A DNA stretch of 16,511 bases from CAZIPZ01 sp964541075 (GCA_964541075.1 CAZIPZ010000089.1:1-16511), one strand, 5' to 3'; shown: positions 1 to 6,855, numbered from the stretch's first letter. Translations and numbers: made by a program. Notes: generated by a model not told the origin, from the sequence alone.

Positions 1-504
1 GACAGACCGGAAGGATTCAGTGTTCGCGAGATCGCTATCTACACCGAAGGGAAGAAAGCGGAAGAACTGGAAGCTCAAAAGCAAAAGGCGGCCGATGCGC
101 TGGCTGCAGTAAAGCGAGGCGACGATTTTAGGGAAGTGGCGCAGAAATACTCGGAAGCGCCTTCAGCCGCTGAAGGCGGGGATCTCGGCTTCTTCCAGAA
201 AGGCCAGCTCGCCGAGTCTTTGGAAAAAGCGGTTTCGCCGCTACAATCCGGCCAGACCACTGGGGTGCTTGAACTGCCTTACGGTTACGTCATCCTCAAA
301 GTTGAAGACAAACACAACGGCGGCCTCCTGCCGTTTGCACTTGCCCAAATGGAGATCCAAAATTCGCTTTGGAATGAGCGAGTCCAGCCGAAAATTCGCG
401 AGTATCTAACCAAACTTAGGAAGGACGGTTTTGTCGACGTTCGACCGGGTTATGTGGACACTGGCGCTCCCACCAATGATGGAAAAGTTTCTGAGGTGAA
501 ATAG
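1..504 (+). CDS. Parvulin-type peptidyl-prolyl cis-trans isomerase, C-terminal part (5' end outside window)
   Basis: The reading frame is open from base 1 to a TAG at 502-504, giving 167 residues without an N-terminus. It begins in a parvulin domain: 'SVREIAIY', a lysine/alanine-rich helix, 'GDDFREVAQKYSEAP', then the family signature 'GGDLGFFQKGQL' and 'LPYGYVILKVED'. The rest is a helix-rich tail ('NSLWNERVQPKIREYLTKLR') like that of SurA/PrsA/PpiC chaperones, which assist folding of exported proteins by isomerising X-Pro bonds. The missing part would be expected to hold a signal peptide or lipobox and the SurA-type chaperone helices; this is inferred and not visible. The gene ends 19 nt before the rqcP-like gene and may be co-transcribed with it. 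The parvulin assignment is firm; the choice between SurA and PrsA types is open. Confidence 0.88.
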   Translation, partial: DRPEGFSVREIAIYTEGKKAEELEAQKQKAADALAAVKRGDDFREVAQKYSEAPSAAEGGDLGFFQKGQLAESLEKAVSPLQSGQTTGVLELPYGYVILKVEDKHNGGLLPFALAQMEIQNSLWNERVQPKIREYLTKLRKDGFVDVRPGYVDTGAPTNDGKVSEVK

Positions 505-523
505 CGCCTGGAACTGAGACCTG

Positions 524-775
524 ATGCGTCTCGATCTCTTTTTAAAGTGGAGCCGGGTGATTTTGCGCCGAACGCTTGCTAAGGAGACCTGCGACGCGAA
601 TCGCGTCACCGTAAACGGACTGGAAGCCAGGGCAGGCCGTGAAGTGCATGTGGGCGACACGATTTCAATCCGACTTCCTCGCCGGCAGTTCACGTTTCGA
701 GTTCGCTCGATTCCAAGTCATGCGCCGAGTAAAGAAGGTGCGCACGAATTGATAGAGATTATCGACGAAAAATGA
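524..775 (+). CDS. rqcP: RqcP/Hsp15-like S4-domain RNA-binding protein
   Basis: This 83-residue protein is almost entirely one S4 RNA-binding domain. The start 'MRLDLFLKWSRVILRRTLAKE' is closely similar, as I recall it, to Bacillus RqcP (YabO), which begins MRLDKFLK and carries the same RRTLAKE helix. It continues with 'RVTVNGLEAR' and 'VHVGDTISI', the usual second half of the fold. RqcP binds obstructed 50S subunits next to tRNA and helps RqcH add alanine tails to stalled nascent chains; Hsp15 is the related proteobacterial factor. No rqcH is in the window, so the pathway role is inferred from the family. The stop overlaps the start of the BlaI-type gene by 4 nt (ATGA), which implies translational coupling. 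The short length is normal for the family. Confidence 0.8.
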   Translation: MRLDLFLKWSRVILRRTLAKETCDANRVTVNGLEARAGREVHVGDTISIRLPRRQFTFRVRSIPSHAPSKEGAHELIEIIDEK

Positions 776-1143
776 GACTAACGCCCCTGGAATTGGACAT
801 CATGAAGGTGGTCTGGCATCGCCGGCCGGTCACCGTTCGTGATGTTCAGAACGCCTTGCATCCTTACCGCCCACTCGCTTACACCACTGTGATGACCATC
901 ATGGACCGGCTCTTTCACAAAGGTTTTCTTACGCGAACCCTGGAATCCCGCTCACACGTTTATGAGCCGGTCGTTTCTTACTCCGAGGCTCGCGGAGAAG
1001 CCCTGAAGACCCTCATTGAGAGTTTTTTTGACGGATCGTCAAGCAACCTTGAAATGTATTTGCGCAGAGAAGATCCGTCGATCGTTCAAAACAGCTCCAC
1101 AGAGGCAGCGAAACGGAAATCGTTCGACGAAACGCTTCTGTAG
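772..1143 (+). CDS. BlaI/MecI-family winged-helix transcriptional repressor
   Basis: A 123-residue protein with the BlaI/MecI (penicillinase repressor) winged helix in residues 1-75: 'LTPLELDIMKVVW', 'VTVRDVQNAL', the recognition-helix region 'LAYTTVMTIMDRLFHKGFL' and the wing 'SRSHVYEPVVS'. Residues 78-100 match the dimerisation helices ('ARGEALKTLIESFFDGS'). The last 25 residues are low-complexity and not conserved. Members bind DNA as dimers and are usually released when a BlaR1/MecR1-type M56 membrane peptidase cleaves them. No such partner lies beside it; instead it overlaps rqcP by 4 nt. In Acidobacteriota this family is numerous and the targets are mostly unknown, so I assign no regulon. 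Its 3' end faces rsmI with 43 nt between them and no obvious hairpin terminator. Confidence 0.85.
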   Translation: MRLTPLELDIMKVVWHRRPVTVRDVQNALHPYRPLAYTTVMTIMDRLFHKGFLTRTLESRSHVYEPVVSYSEARGEALKTLIESFFDGSSSNLEMYLRREDPSIVQNSSTEAAKRKSFDETLL

Positions 1144-1186
1144 GAAATGCGGCTCTCCATCCGAAGTTTAGTTTTTTCATCCGGCT

Positions 1187-1948
1187 TTAAACTCCCTTGC
1201 GAAAAAAAAGATCGTATAGCTGATTGCGAGTCAGCCCGAGTCGCTTCAGAGCTTCTTGACGCGTCAGCGGTCTCTCGGGTTTTGCTTCTTTGGCTCCTTC
1301 GACCACGATTACAAATTCGCCCCGTTCTCTGACGTTTGGCATCACTTCGGAAATCTTACCGAACAAGTATTCTTCGTGAATCTTAGTGATTTCCCGACCA
1401 ATGCACACTGTACGATCGCCGAGCGTATTGATGAGGTCCTCCAGCGATTCCTTGACCCGATGTGGCGCTTCATACATCACGAGCGTGCACGTCAGGTTTT
1501 GCAGTCTGGAAAATTTGTCGAGGCGGGCCTTCTTCTTAGCGGGAGGAAAACCGATGAACATAAATTCATCTGGCGGCAGACCAGAGGCGCTAAGCGCTGC
1601 TATTGCCGCATTAGGGCCTGGAATGGCGATCACGGAAATGCCGCGCTCCCGGCATAACCGAACAAGTTTGAAACCAGGATCTGAAATGAGCGGCGTTCCC
1701 GCATCGGAGACCAGCGCAACATCGATGCCTGTTTGTATTTTCGAAACTAATTCCTCTGCTTTCCTTTCTTCATTGAAATCGTGATAGCTGGTTAGGGGCT
1801 TTTGAATATCGAAGTGATTGAGAAGTTTTATCGTATGCCGAGTGTCCTCGCACGCGATCAAGCCAACTCTGCGAAGAGTGTTGAGTGCGCGCTCGGAGAT
1901 GTCATTGAGGTTTCCAATCGGAGTTGCGACGAGAAACAGAGCGGTCAT
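1187..1948 (-). CDS. rsmI: 16S rRNA (cytidine-1402-2'-O)-methyltransferase RsmI
   Basis: RsmI uses S-adenosylmethionine to 2'-O-methylate C1402 in the decoding centre of 16S rRNA. The 253-residue product has the tetrapyrrole-methylase fold with the RsmI signatures in order: 'LFLVATPIGNLNDIS' near the N-terminus, 'ACEDTRHTIKLLNHF', 'SYHDFNE', the SAM-loop 'ALVSDAGTPLISDPG', 'AIPGPNAAIAALSASGLP', 'FIGFPPAKKKAR' and 'MYEAPHRVKESL'. The C-terminal 'LTRQEALKRLGLTRNQLYDLF' is the small helical domain seen in full-length members, so the protein is complete, though a little short. The ATG at 1948 has no Shine-Dalgarno sequence, but a CATTAT box ends 7 nt upstream, suggesting a leaderless or very short-leader transcript. 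It is transcribed alone and converges with the BlaI-type gene. Confidence 0.95.
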   Translation of the reverse strand: MTALFLVATPIGNLNDISERALNTLRRVGLIACEDTRHTIKLLNHFDIQKPLTSYHDFNEERKAEELVSKIQTGIDVALVSDAGTPLISDPGFKLVRLCRERGISVIAIPGPNAAIAALSASGLPPDEFMFIGFPPAKKKARLDKFSRLQNLTCTLVMYEAPHRVKESLEDLINTLGDRTVCIGREITKIHEEYLFGKISEVMPNVRERGEFVIVVEGAKEAKPERPLTRQEALKRLGLTRNQLYDLFFRKGV

Positions 1949-1955
1949 TTCACAA

Positions 1956-1985
1956 ATAATGTGTTGACAGAGAAAAGCGTTTCAC
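1956..1985 (-). promoter_or_regulatory. Candidate rsmI promoter (GTGAAA / CATTAT)
   Basis: On the minus strand GTGAAA (1985-1980) and CATTAT (1961-1956) are 18 nt apart, each matching 4 of 6 positions of the sigma-70 consensus. The predicted start of transcription falls on or next to the rsmI ATG at 1948. It overlaps a stronger plus-strand promoter-like element at 1964-1991, so the two would compete for polymerase. The call rests on motif match and position only. Confidence 0.4.
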
Positions 1986-1991
1986 TAAAAT
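1964..1991 (+). promoter_or_regulatory. Sigma-70-like promoter facing a gene-free stretch
   Basis: TTGACA (1964-1969, 6 of 6 matches) and TAAAAT (1986-1991, 5 of 6) are separated by 16 nt. It is one of the closest consensus matches I noticed in the window, yet no plus-strand gene follows: the next 200 nt are non-coding and lead into the 3' end of galU on the other strand. It either drives an unannotated RNA or is a chance match in AT-rich sequence. Confidence 0.4.
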
Positions 1992-1997
1992 CATTAG

Positions 1998-2185
1998 TTC
2001 TGACGTTGATCGTAGACGTTACTGAATAGGTTGCTAATGCAAAGATCCCCCCAATAAAAATGAGCCAATCAAATGCACCACTGTTCCACTAGTAACAGTC
2101 CCGCTTATAAATAAAGTCTTCCTAGTATCAAATGCCTTCCTAATAAATAGAAGCCCCGGTTCAACAACCGGGGCTCCTGCATTTT
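1998..2185 (+). ncRNA. Possible small RNA between rsmI and galU
   Basis: The stretch between the promoter-like element at 1964-1991 and the hairpin at 2152-2175 is AT-rich and holds no credible coding frame; the longest ATG-started frame I noticed is 10 codons (from 2060). It contains a small dyad (ACTGTT at 2080-2085 with AACAGT at 2094-2099) and ends in a 10-bp hairpin followed by CCTGCATTTT. A transcript of roughly 185 nt is therefore conceivable. It does not resemble 6S RNA, because its ends do not pair, nor any riboswitch or tRNA I recognise. The same hairpin has a better U-rich tail in the minus direction, so it more probably terminates galU. Confidence 0.2.
2141..2175 (-). terminator. 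Rho-independent terminator of the galU operon
   Basis: AGCCCCGGTT (2152-2161) and AACCGGGGCT (2166-2175) form a perfect 10-bp GC-rich stem with a CAAC loop, starting about 20 nt past the galU stop. On the minus strand the stem is followed by a T-rich run (TTCTATTTATT). On the plus strand a weaker tail (ATTTT at 2181-2185) could let it work in both directions. Confidence 0.75.
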
Positions 2186-2195
2186 AGGGGATAAG

Positions 2196-3071
2196 TTAGA
2201 GCTTCAGCGATTTCAGATATTCCCGAAAGTCTCGCCCGAGATCGTGACGTTTTAGCGCAAATTCTACGGTTGCTTTAAGGAATCCGAGCTTGTCACCGGC
2301 GTCGTAGCGAACACCTTCGAACATATAGGCGTAAACAGGCTGCTGTTCGAGCAACAGGCGGATGCCATCGGTAAGCTGGATTTCTCCCCCGCGGCCACTT
2401 CGGGTTTTGTCGAGGATGGAGAATATTTCGTGAGTCAGAATGTATCGGCCGATGATCGCAAGGTTTGAAGGCGCCTTATCAGCGGGAGGTTTCTCAACGA
2501 CATCCTGGACGCGATATACACGTCCCGAGAAGCCTTCCATAGGTTGCCCGCGGATAACGCCATAAGAAGAAATCTCATCGAGCGGCACCTCGCAGGTTGC
2601 GATGATCGAGCCCTGCAACTTTTCGAAGAGGTCCATCATTTGCTTGATACAGGGAATTTCAGAGTCGATGATGTCGTCCCCAAGCATGACTGCGAATGGC
2701 TCGTCGCCAATCACATCGCGTGCGGAGAGCACGGCATGGCCGAGACCCAGGGCTTCCTTTTGGCGCACGTACGATACATTCGTCATGTTCGAGATCTGAC
2801 GAACCTCGGCAAGAACGTCTTCCTTACCTCGTTCTTCGAGCACCCGTTCCAGTTCGTAAGAAACATCGAAGTGGTCTTCAATCGCATTCTTTCCGCGTCC
2901 CGTTACGATGGTGATATTTCGAATGCCGGCGTTGACTGCCTCTTCCACGACGTATTGAATCAGAGGTTTGTCCACCAGCGGCAGCATTTCCTTTGGCTGA
3001 GCTTTAGTGGCGGGCAGAAAGCGGGTTCCCAATCCAGCGGCGGGAAACACCGCCTTACGGATTTGCATCAT
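2196..3071 (-). CDS. galU: UTP--glucose-1-phosphate uridylyltransferase
   Basis: GalU makes UDP-glucose from UTP and glucose 1-phosphate, feeding envelope polysaccharide and sugar-nucleotide pathways in the cytoplasm. The 291-residue protein has the nucleotidyltransferase P-loop-like motif 'AAGLGTRFLPATKAQPKEM' (residues 11-29), 'PLVDKPLIQYVVEEA', the metal-binding 'VMLGDDIID' and 'VVEKPPADKAPSNLAIIGRYI', with 'GRGGEIQLTDGIRLLL' and 'EGVRYDAGDKLGFLKATVEFAL' near the end, all in typical GalU order and spacing. Length is typical of bacterial GalU. Two ATGs stand in tandem (3071 and 3068); an AGGGG about 10 nt upstream serves either. It is the last gene of the minus-strand run, 18 nt after lepB, and is followed by a strong hairpin. 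Confidence 0.95.
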   Translation of the reverse strand: MMQIRKAVFPAAGLGTRFLPATKAQPKEMLPLVDKPLIQYVVEEAVNAGIRNITIVTGRGKNAIEDHFDVSYELERVLEERGKEDVLAEVRQISNMTNVSYVRQKEALGLGHAVLSARDVIGDEPFAVMLGDDIIDSEIPCIKQMMDLFEKLQGSIIATCEVPLDEISSYGVIRGQPMEGFSGRVYRVQDVVEKPPADKAPSNLAIIGRYILTHEIFSILDKTRSGRGGEIQLTDGIRLLLEQQPVYAYMFEGVRYDAGDKLGFLKATVEFALKRHDLGRDFREYLKSLKL

Positions 3072-3089
3072 AGTATTAACGGCCCCTGA

Positions 3090-3911
3090 CTACTCGATCA
3101 TTGTTCCCATGCGAAACCACCGGGTTTTCCCGAAAAAATTCAGCGCAACGTAACCATAGCTTTCGAACCATTCGGTCATCGATTTCTCACCGGGTATGTA
3201 TGGGTCGCTTTCATAGGACCAGTAAACAAAGAGCGGCTTACCGATCACATCGTCGTTGTTAACAAATCCCCAATAACGGCTGTCGTTGCTGTTGTCCCGG
3301 TTATCACCCATGACGAAATAGCTGCCTTCAGGGACGGTGGTGGGCCCATAGTTATCCCGAATCATCAGCTCTTCCGGAGTATAAGGATCCGGGTAATAAA
3401 TGTTCGAGTCCACATGGATCTTAAACGGCTCGTCCACCTTTTGTTCATTCACGTATACATTTTTGTTTTTGATTTGAATCGTATCCCCGGCAACTCCAAT
3501 GACGCGTTTGACAAAGGGAATATTACCGTCCGTGGGAGACATGAATGCGATGATGTCGCCTTTTTCCACCGATCGATGCGGCAGATATGGCCGCACGAAT
3601 TTGGGATAATTCGCTGGAAACGCAAGCTTATCGAGAAAGAAGTGATCGCCAACCATAATCGTTGGCTTCATGGATTCTGTCGGAACCTGCGTAGCCTGCG
3701 CGATGTAGTTGGTGAAGACGAGCACAAAGATGACGGTGAAAATCAGGCTCTCTCCCCATTCCCTGAGCTGGCCTTTTTGTTGAGCGGGCTGCGTATCGTA
3801 ATAAATCAGATCTTCGATTCGAACGTGCGGCTTCTCGAAGGCAACTAGATTGTGAAGGAATACATCGGGAGCGGTTTCGTTCTCAGCAGGTAAACGGTGC
3901 GGTTCGATCAT
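3090..3911 (-). CDS. lepB: Signal peptidase I
   Basis: Type I (S26 family) signal peptidase cleaves signal peptides from exported proteins on the outer face of the inner membrane. A cytosolic N-terminus of about 50 residues precedes one membrane segment (about 54-72, 'ESLIFTVIFVLVFTNYIAQA'). Box B then holds the catalytic serine, S80 in 'QVPTESMKPTI'. The general-base lysine is K135 in 'IPFVKRVIGVAGDTIQI', and box E is 'MGDNRDNSNDSRYWG' (201-215). The 273-residue length is normal. The long cytosolic extension with an acidic patch is less common but seen in Acidobacteriota and relatives, from memory. The start codon overlaps the yqeY stop (TAATG). Exported products in this window, such as the NHL and VWA proteins, are the kind of substrate it would process. 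Confidence 0.95.
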   Translation of the reverse strand: MIEPHRLPAENETAPDVFLHNLVAFEKPHVRIEDLIYYDTQPAQQKGQLREWGESLIFTVIFVLVFTNYIAQATQVPTESMKPTIMVGDHFFLDKLAFPANYPKFVRPYLPHRSVEKGDIIAFMSPTDGNIPFVKRVIGVAGDTIQIKNKNVYVNEQKVDEPFKIHVDSNIYYPDPYTPEELMIRDNYGPTTVPEGSYFVMGDNRDNSNDSRYWGFVNNDDVIGKPLFVYWSYESDPYIPGEKSMTEWFESYGYVALNFFGKTRWFRMGTMIE

Positions 3912-4357
3912 TAGGACAACTTTTCCTTTACCATTTGGCTGACGCGGCTTCCGTCCGCGGTTTTTCCAGCAAGCCGGACAAGAACGGCCTTCATGACCTT
4001 TCCCATGTCTTTCATGGATGAAGCCCCGGTCTCCTGCACGGCGTCTACAATGGCGCGGCGGATGTCATCCTCCGAGGCAGCGGCGGGAAGATATTGTTCG
4101 ATAACTTTGATCTCCGCTTCTTCCTTTTGCGCCAGCTCTTCGCGACCGCCCTTTCGGAACTGCTCGATCGAATCTTTCCGCTGTTTTACCAGCGAATTGA
4201 GAACCCCCATGACTTCACTTTCTTCCAGAGGTTTCATCTTTTCGATCTCTTTGTTCTTCACGGCGGTTTTCATCATTCGAAGCACGCTGAGCCGGAGGGC
4301 GTCCCTACTGCGCATTGCGTCCGCCAGATGCTGCTGGATTGTTTCCTGGATGGTCAT
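3911..4357 (-). CDS. GatB/YqeY domain protein
   Basis: This 148-residue protein is a stand-alone YqeY (DUF/GatB-YqeY) protein: 'LRLSVLRMMKTAVKNKEIEK', then 'LVKQRKDSIEQFRKGGREELAQKEEAEIKVIEQYLPA', and the C-terminal three-helix part 'GASSMKDMGKVMKAVLVRLAGKTADGSRVSQMVKEKL'. The latter resembles the tail of the GatB subunit of tRNA-dependent amidotransferase, which contacts tRNA. The cellular role of free YqeY is not settled; a link to tRNA or translation is inferred from the shared domain only. It starts 9 nt after the rtcB stop and its own stop overlaps the lepB start, so it is translated within the same operon. Full length, with no anomaly. Confidence 0.9.
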   Translation of the reverse strand: MTIQETIQQHLADAMRSRDALRLSVLRMMKTAVKNKEIEKMKPLEESEVMGVLNSLVKQRKDSIEQFRKGGREELAQKEEAEIKVIEQYLPAAASEDDIRRAIVDAVQETGASSMKDMGKVMKAVLVRLAGKTADGSRVSQMVKEKLS

Positions 4358-4366
4358 GAATGTTTG

Positions 4367-5758
4367 TCAGCCCTTAATCACGCCGATCGGCCTCAGTCGA
4401 GCCACGCGGGCCGCCAAACCGGCATTGTGGACAACCTCGATAACCGCCTCTATGTCCTTGTACGCCTCGGGCTTTTCCTCCGTTAAACCTTCGCGGGTTA
4501 ACGATTGAACTATGATACCGCGAGATTCCAGCTCCTTCTGAATTTCCTTGGCAGAGGTGTTTTTTTTCGCGGCGGACCGGCTTAACAGCCTTCCAGCGCC
4601 GTGACATGCAGAGCCGAACGTCTCCCGCATCGCCCGCTCTTGGCCGAGAAGAAAGTACGAAGCGGTTCCCATGCTTCCAGGTATGAACACAGGCTGGTTT
4701 GGAAATGAACGAGTTGCACCTTTTCGATGGACAAGCACTCTCTTCGGTCGGCCGTCGACAGAATGCGTTTCGAACTTGGCAATGTTATGAGCCACGTCAT
4801 AAATCACTGGCATGTGCGTATCCGGGCCGAAGATCCGCTTGAAGCCAGCTCGGACGGCATGCGAAATACACTGCCGGTTCGTCCAAGCGAAGTTGGCGGC
4901 GGCGGCCATCGCTTTCAGGTATCGCTGACCTTCTGGCGTGTTGATAGGAGCACATGCGAGCTGTCGATCGGGCAGATCGATGTTGTATTTTCGCATCGTC
5001 TCGTCCATCAGAGAAACATAGTCAGAGCATACCTGATGTCCAAGTCCCCGCGATCCGGTGTGAATTAATACGACAATTCGGTCCTTTTCAAGTCTGTGCT
5101 TGCCTGCCGTTACAAGGTCGAACACTTCATCGACAACCTGAATTTCGAGGAAGTGGTTTCCAGAGCCCAGAGTTCCCAGCTGCGGCTTGCCGCGCTGCTT
5201 GGCCCGCGGGCTGACTGCAAATGCATCTGCACCTGCGATACAGCCTCGCTCTTCCGTTTGATCGAGATCCGCTTCCGATCCCATGTCACGGTCGATCGCC
5301 CATCGCGGGCCGGTTTCAAGCACCAGTTGCAGATCATGGTCGCTGACCTTCAGTTGGCCGGAATGGCCTGCTCCGGACGGTGCGTCTCGAAAGAGTTGAT
5401 GAACAAGATCCCTCAGCCGTGGCCGGACGTCATTCAGCGTGAGATTGCTGGATAACAGTCTCACCCCGCAATTGATATCAAAGCCCACGCCGCCCGGCGA
5501 TACCACGCCATGTTCCTCATCTGTCGCCGCCACTCCTCCGATCGGGAAACCGTACCCCTGATGAATATCCGGCATCGCCAGCGCGCGCCCTACAATTCCG
5601 GGAAGCATCGCCACGTTCGCCGCCTGCTCCAATGATTGATCCTTTTGGATAGCCGCAAGAAGGCGTTCGTTCGCATACACGACTGCATCGGTTTTCATCC
5701 CAGCTTTGTATGTCTTCGGTATAAGCCAACGGTAGTCGTCGATCTTCTGCAGCTGCAT
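4367..5758 (-). CDS. rtcB: RNA-splicing/repair ligase RtcB
   Basis: RtcB joins 2',3'-cyclic-phosphate (or 3'-phosphate) RNA ends to 5'-OH ends, using GTP and Mn2+ through a histidine-GMP intermediate. The 463-residue protein is full length. The family's metal ligands are visible: C97 in 'VGFDINCGVRLL', H202 in 'TLGSGNHFLE', H233 in 'IHTGSRGLGHQV' and H324 in 'VYDVAHNIAKFE'. The guanylate-accepting histidine should be H386 in 'ACHGAGRLLSR'. 'VHRKGATRSFP' (343-353) and 'AMPDIHQGYGFPIGG' (61-75) are further signatures. Archease, its known activator, is encoded immediately upstream with 3 nt between the genes, which supports a multiple-turnover RtcB. In bacteria the substrate may be cleaved tRNA, rRNA or mRNA; the sequence does not tell which. 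No RtcA or RtcR is present in the window. Confidence 0.96.
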   Translation of the reverse strand: MQLQKIDDYRWLIPKTYKAGMKTDAVVYANERLLAAIQKDQSLEQAANVAMLPGIVGRALAMPDIHQGYGFPIGGVAATDEEHGVVSPGGVGFDINCGVRLLSSNLTLNDVRPRLRDLVHQLFRDAPSGAGHSGQLKVSDHDLQLVLETGPRWAIDRDMGSEADLDQTEERGCIAGADAFAVSPRAKQRGKPQLGTLGSGNHFLEIQVVDEVFDLVTAGKHRLEKDRIVVLIHTGSRGLGHQVCSDYVSLMDETMRKYNIDLPDRQLACAPINTPEGQRYLKAMAAAANFAWTNRQCISHAVRAGFKRIFGPDTHMPVIYDVAHNIAKFETHSVDGRPKRVLVHRKGATRSFPNQPVFIPGSMGTASYFLLGQERAMRETFGSACHGAGRLLSRSAAKKNTSAKEIQKELESRGIIVQSLTREGLTEEKPEAYKDIEAVIEVVHNAGLAARVARLRPIGVIKG

Positions 5759-5761
5759 ATC

Positions 5762-6181
5762 TTACAGGTCCATGAAGACTCGAATTTCCCATCCTTGGGG
5801 CGTGGAACGGCTGTCGAATTGATGATACGTTGCGGCCTTTACCGCAGTCCGGAATTCGTGCCTGCTCGAGTCGAAGGGCTCACCCCATGCAACCCCGGTG
5901 ATTTCGCGATCATCCCAGGCATCAATGTGAAACCGAACCAGCACGAGGCCTTCGGCGTCGAAAAAGAATAGAATCTCATTCAGCCATCCAATAATGCGCG
6001 CGGCATCGTCCCTGCCAGCGGCCCTGAGGCGTCGCTCCTGGAGCGGCTGAATATCTTCGGGGGCGACCATGATGCTGACCAATCCCCGGCAGACGGCGAT
6101 CAGCGCTTCCGTGCGCGTGGCGCCGCGACCAAGAATGCCGATGTCGGAGGTGTGTTCGAGCAAGTCAAAGCGCCAGGCCAT
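5762..6181 (-). CDS. Archease, RtcB-activating protein
   Basis: Archease speeds guanylylation of RtcB and lets it turn over. The product, 139 residues from ATG 6181, starts 'MAWRFDLLEHTSDIGILGRG', the family hallmark (W-x-x-x-E-H-T-x-D-I-G). It has 'EALIAVCRGLVSIMV', 'IIGWLNEILFFFDAEG', 'EFRTAVKAATYH' and the end 'WEIRVFMDL'. Acidic residues expected to bind the metal are D13, D75 and the penultimate D138. A longer frame opens at 6274, but its extra 31 residues have no family match, and GAAAG lies 7 nt before the ATG at 6181. The gap of 107 nt after the HNH gene is the largest inside this operon, so an internal promoter is possible, though none stands out. Confidence 0.93.
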   Translation of the reverse strand: MAWRFDLLEHTSDIGILGRGATRTEALIAVCRGLVSIMVAPEDIQPLQERRLRAAGRDDAARIIGWLNEILFFFDAEGLVLVRFHIDAWDDREITGVAWGEPFDSSRHEFRTAVKAATYHQFDSRSTPQGWEIRVFMDL

Positions 6182-6288
6182 ATATTTTCTTTCAAGAAAG
6201 ATGAATCCTGCGTTGATCAACGCCGCGGCCGGGGCTAAGCGACCATTGTCGTGCGAGCGCGAATGCGCCTGCAACCGCCGACTTCTTC

Positions 6289-6816
6289 TTAAATGTCGAG
6301 TTCGATGTTCCAGTACATATAGTCACGCCAACTGTCTGGCGGTGACTTCAACCGGAATGTGACATGAAATGCGGGGAGCCAATGCGGTTCGGTAGGTCGC
6401 CGAATCAACCGCATGCCGGCTTCCTCAGGTGTGCGTCCGCCTTTCCTGTGATTGCAGCGGAAGCAGGCGGCGACAATGTTGTCCCAGCGTTTCTGCCCGC
6501 CGCCCGCGACAGGAACAACGTGATCGAAGGTAAGGTCTTCTGAAGGCAATTTTCTGCCGCAATATTGGCACGTATAGTCGTCGCGGGCATAAATGTTTGC
6601 GCGCGAGAATTTCACTCGATTTCGGTTTTTTACTCGCACGTACTTCAGCAGCCGAATGATGGATGGAAGTTTCACCGCGAAGGTGATGGCGTGGATCTTT
6701 TGATCGTATTCTTCAATGACCTCCACTTTTCCAGCGAAAAGCAGAGTGAGAGCCTTCTTCCACGAGATAATTCTCAGTGGTTCATACGAGGCATTCAGCA
6801 ACAAAGTTGCGTGCAT
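6289..6816 (-). CDS. Stand-alone HNH endonuclease-family protein
   Basis: The 175-residue protein starts 'MHATLLLNASYEPLRIISW' and continues 'KALTLLFAGKVEVIEEY', an N-terminal module typical of a widespread, uncharacterised family of small HNH proteins. The nuclease fold follows: zinc-knuckle cysteines C83/C86 ('TCQYCG') and C118/C121 ('ACFRCN'), and the HNH residues D98-H99 ('LTFDHVVPVAGGG'), N113 ('WDNIVAAC') and H123 ('NHRKGGRTP'). All catalytic positions are intact, so it is likely an active metal-dependent nuclease, most probably on DNA. The substrate is unknown. A TTG start at 6855 would add 13 residues unlike the family; I prefer ATG 6816 with AGG 6 nt upstream. It heads the archease-rtcB-yqeY-lepB-galU run and is divergent from larE. 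No intein, intron or restriction partner is visible. Confidence 0.87.
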   Translation of the reverse strand: MHATLLLNASYEPLRIISWKKALTLLFAGKVEVIEEYDQKIHAITFAVKLPSIIRLLKYVRVKNRNRVKFSRANIYARDDYTCQYCGRKLPSEDLTFDHVVPVAGGGQKRWDNIVAACFRCNHRKGGRTPEEAGMRLIRRPTEPHWLPAFHVTFRLKSPPDSWRDYMYWNIELDI

Positions 6817-6826
6817 AATTAACCTG

Positions 6827-6855
6827 ATTCTTCGCATTGGCCCGCCTTTTGTCAA
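6827..6855 (-). promoter_or_regulatory. Candidate promoter of the HNH-archease-rtcB operon
   Basis: On the minus strand a perfect TTGACA (6855-6850) and AAGAAT (6832-6827, 4 of 6) are 17 nt apart. Transcription would begin near 6820, leaving only about 4 nt before the ATG at 6816 and cutting through the AGG that could act as ribosome site. The -35 box overlaps the left arm of the inverted repeat at 6853-6879, so a protein bound there could block or aid polymerase. Confidence 0.5.

Noticed and set aside
2152..2176. A GGTTCAA-containing hairpin that resembles a tRNA T-arm
   Set aside because: The stem is 10 bp with a 4-nt CAAC loop rather than 5 bp with a 7-nt loop, and no acceptor or anticodon arms surround it; it fits a terminator.
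3414..3848. 144-codon open frame opposite lepB (and similar long frames opposite galU and rtcB)
   Set aside because: These lie antisense to well-supported genes, have no recognisable domain and no ribosome site, and are shadows of the coding strand's codon bias.
6182..6274. Longer archease frame starting at 6274
   Set aside because: The added 31 residues have no family match; archease proteins begin a few residues before the EHTxDIG motif, as with ATG 6181.
6817..6855. Longer HNH reading frame from TTG 6855
   Set aside because: The extra 13 residues are unlike the family, the TTG is part of a perfect -35 hexamer, and ATG 6816 has an AGG at proper spacing.
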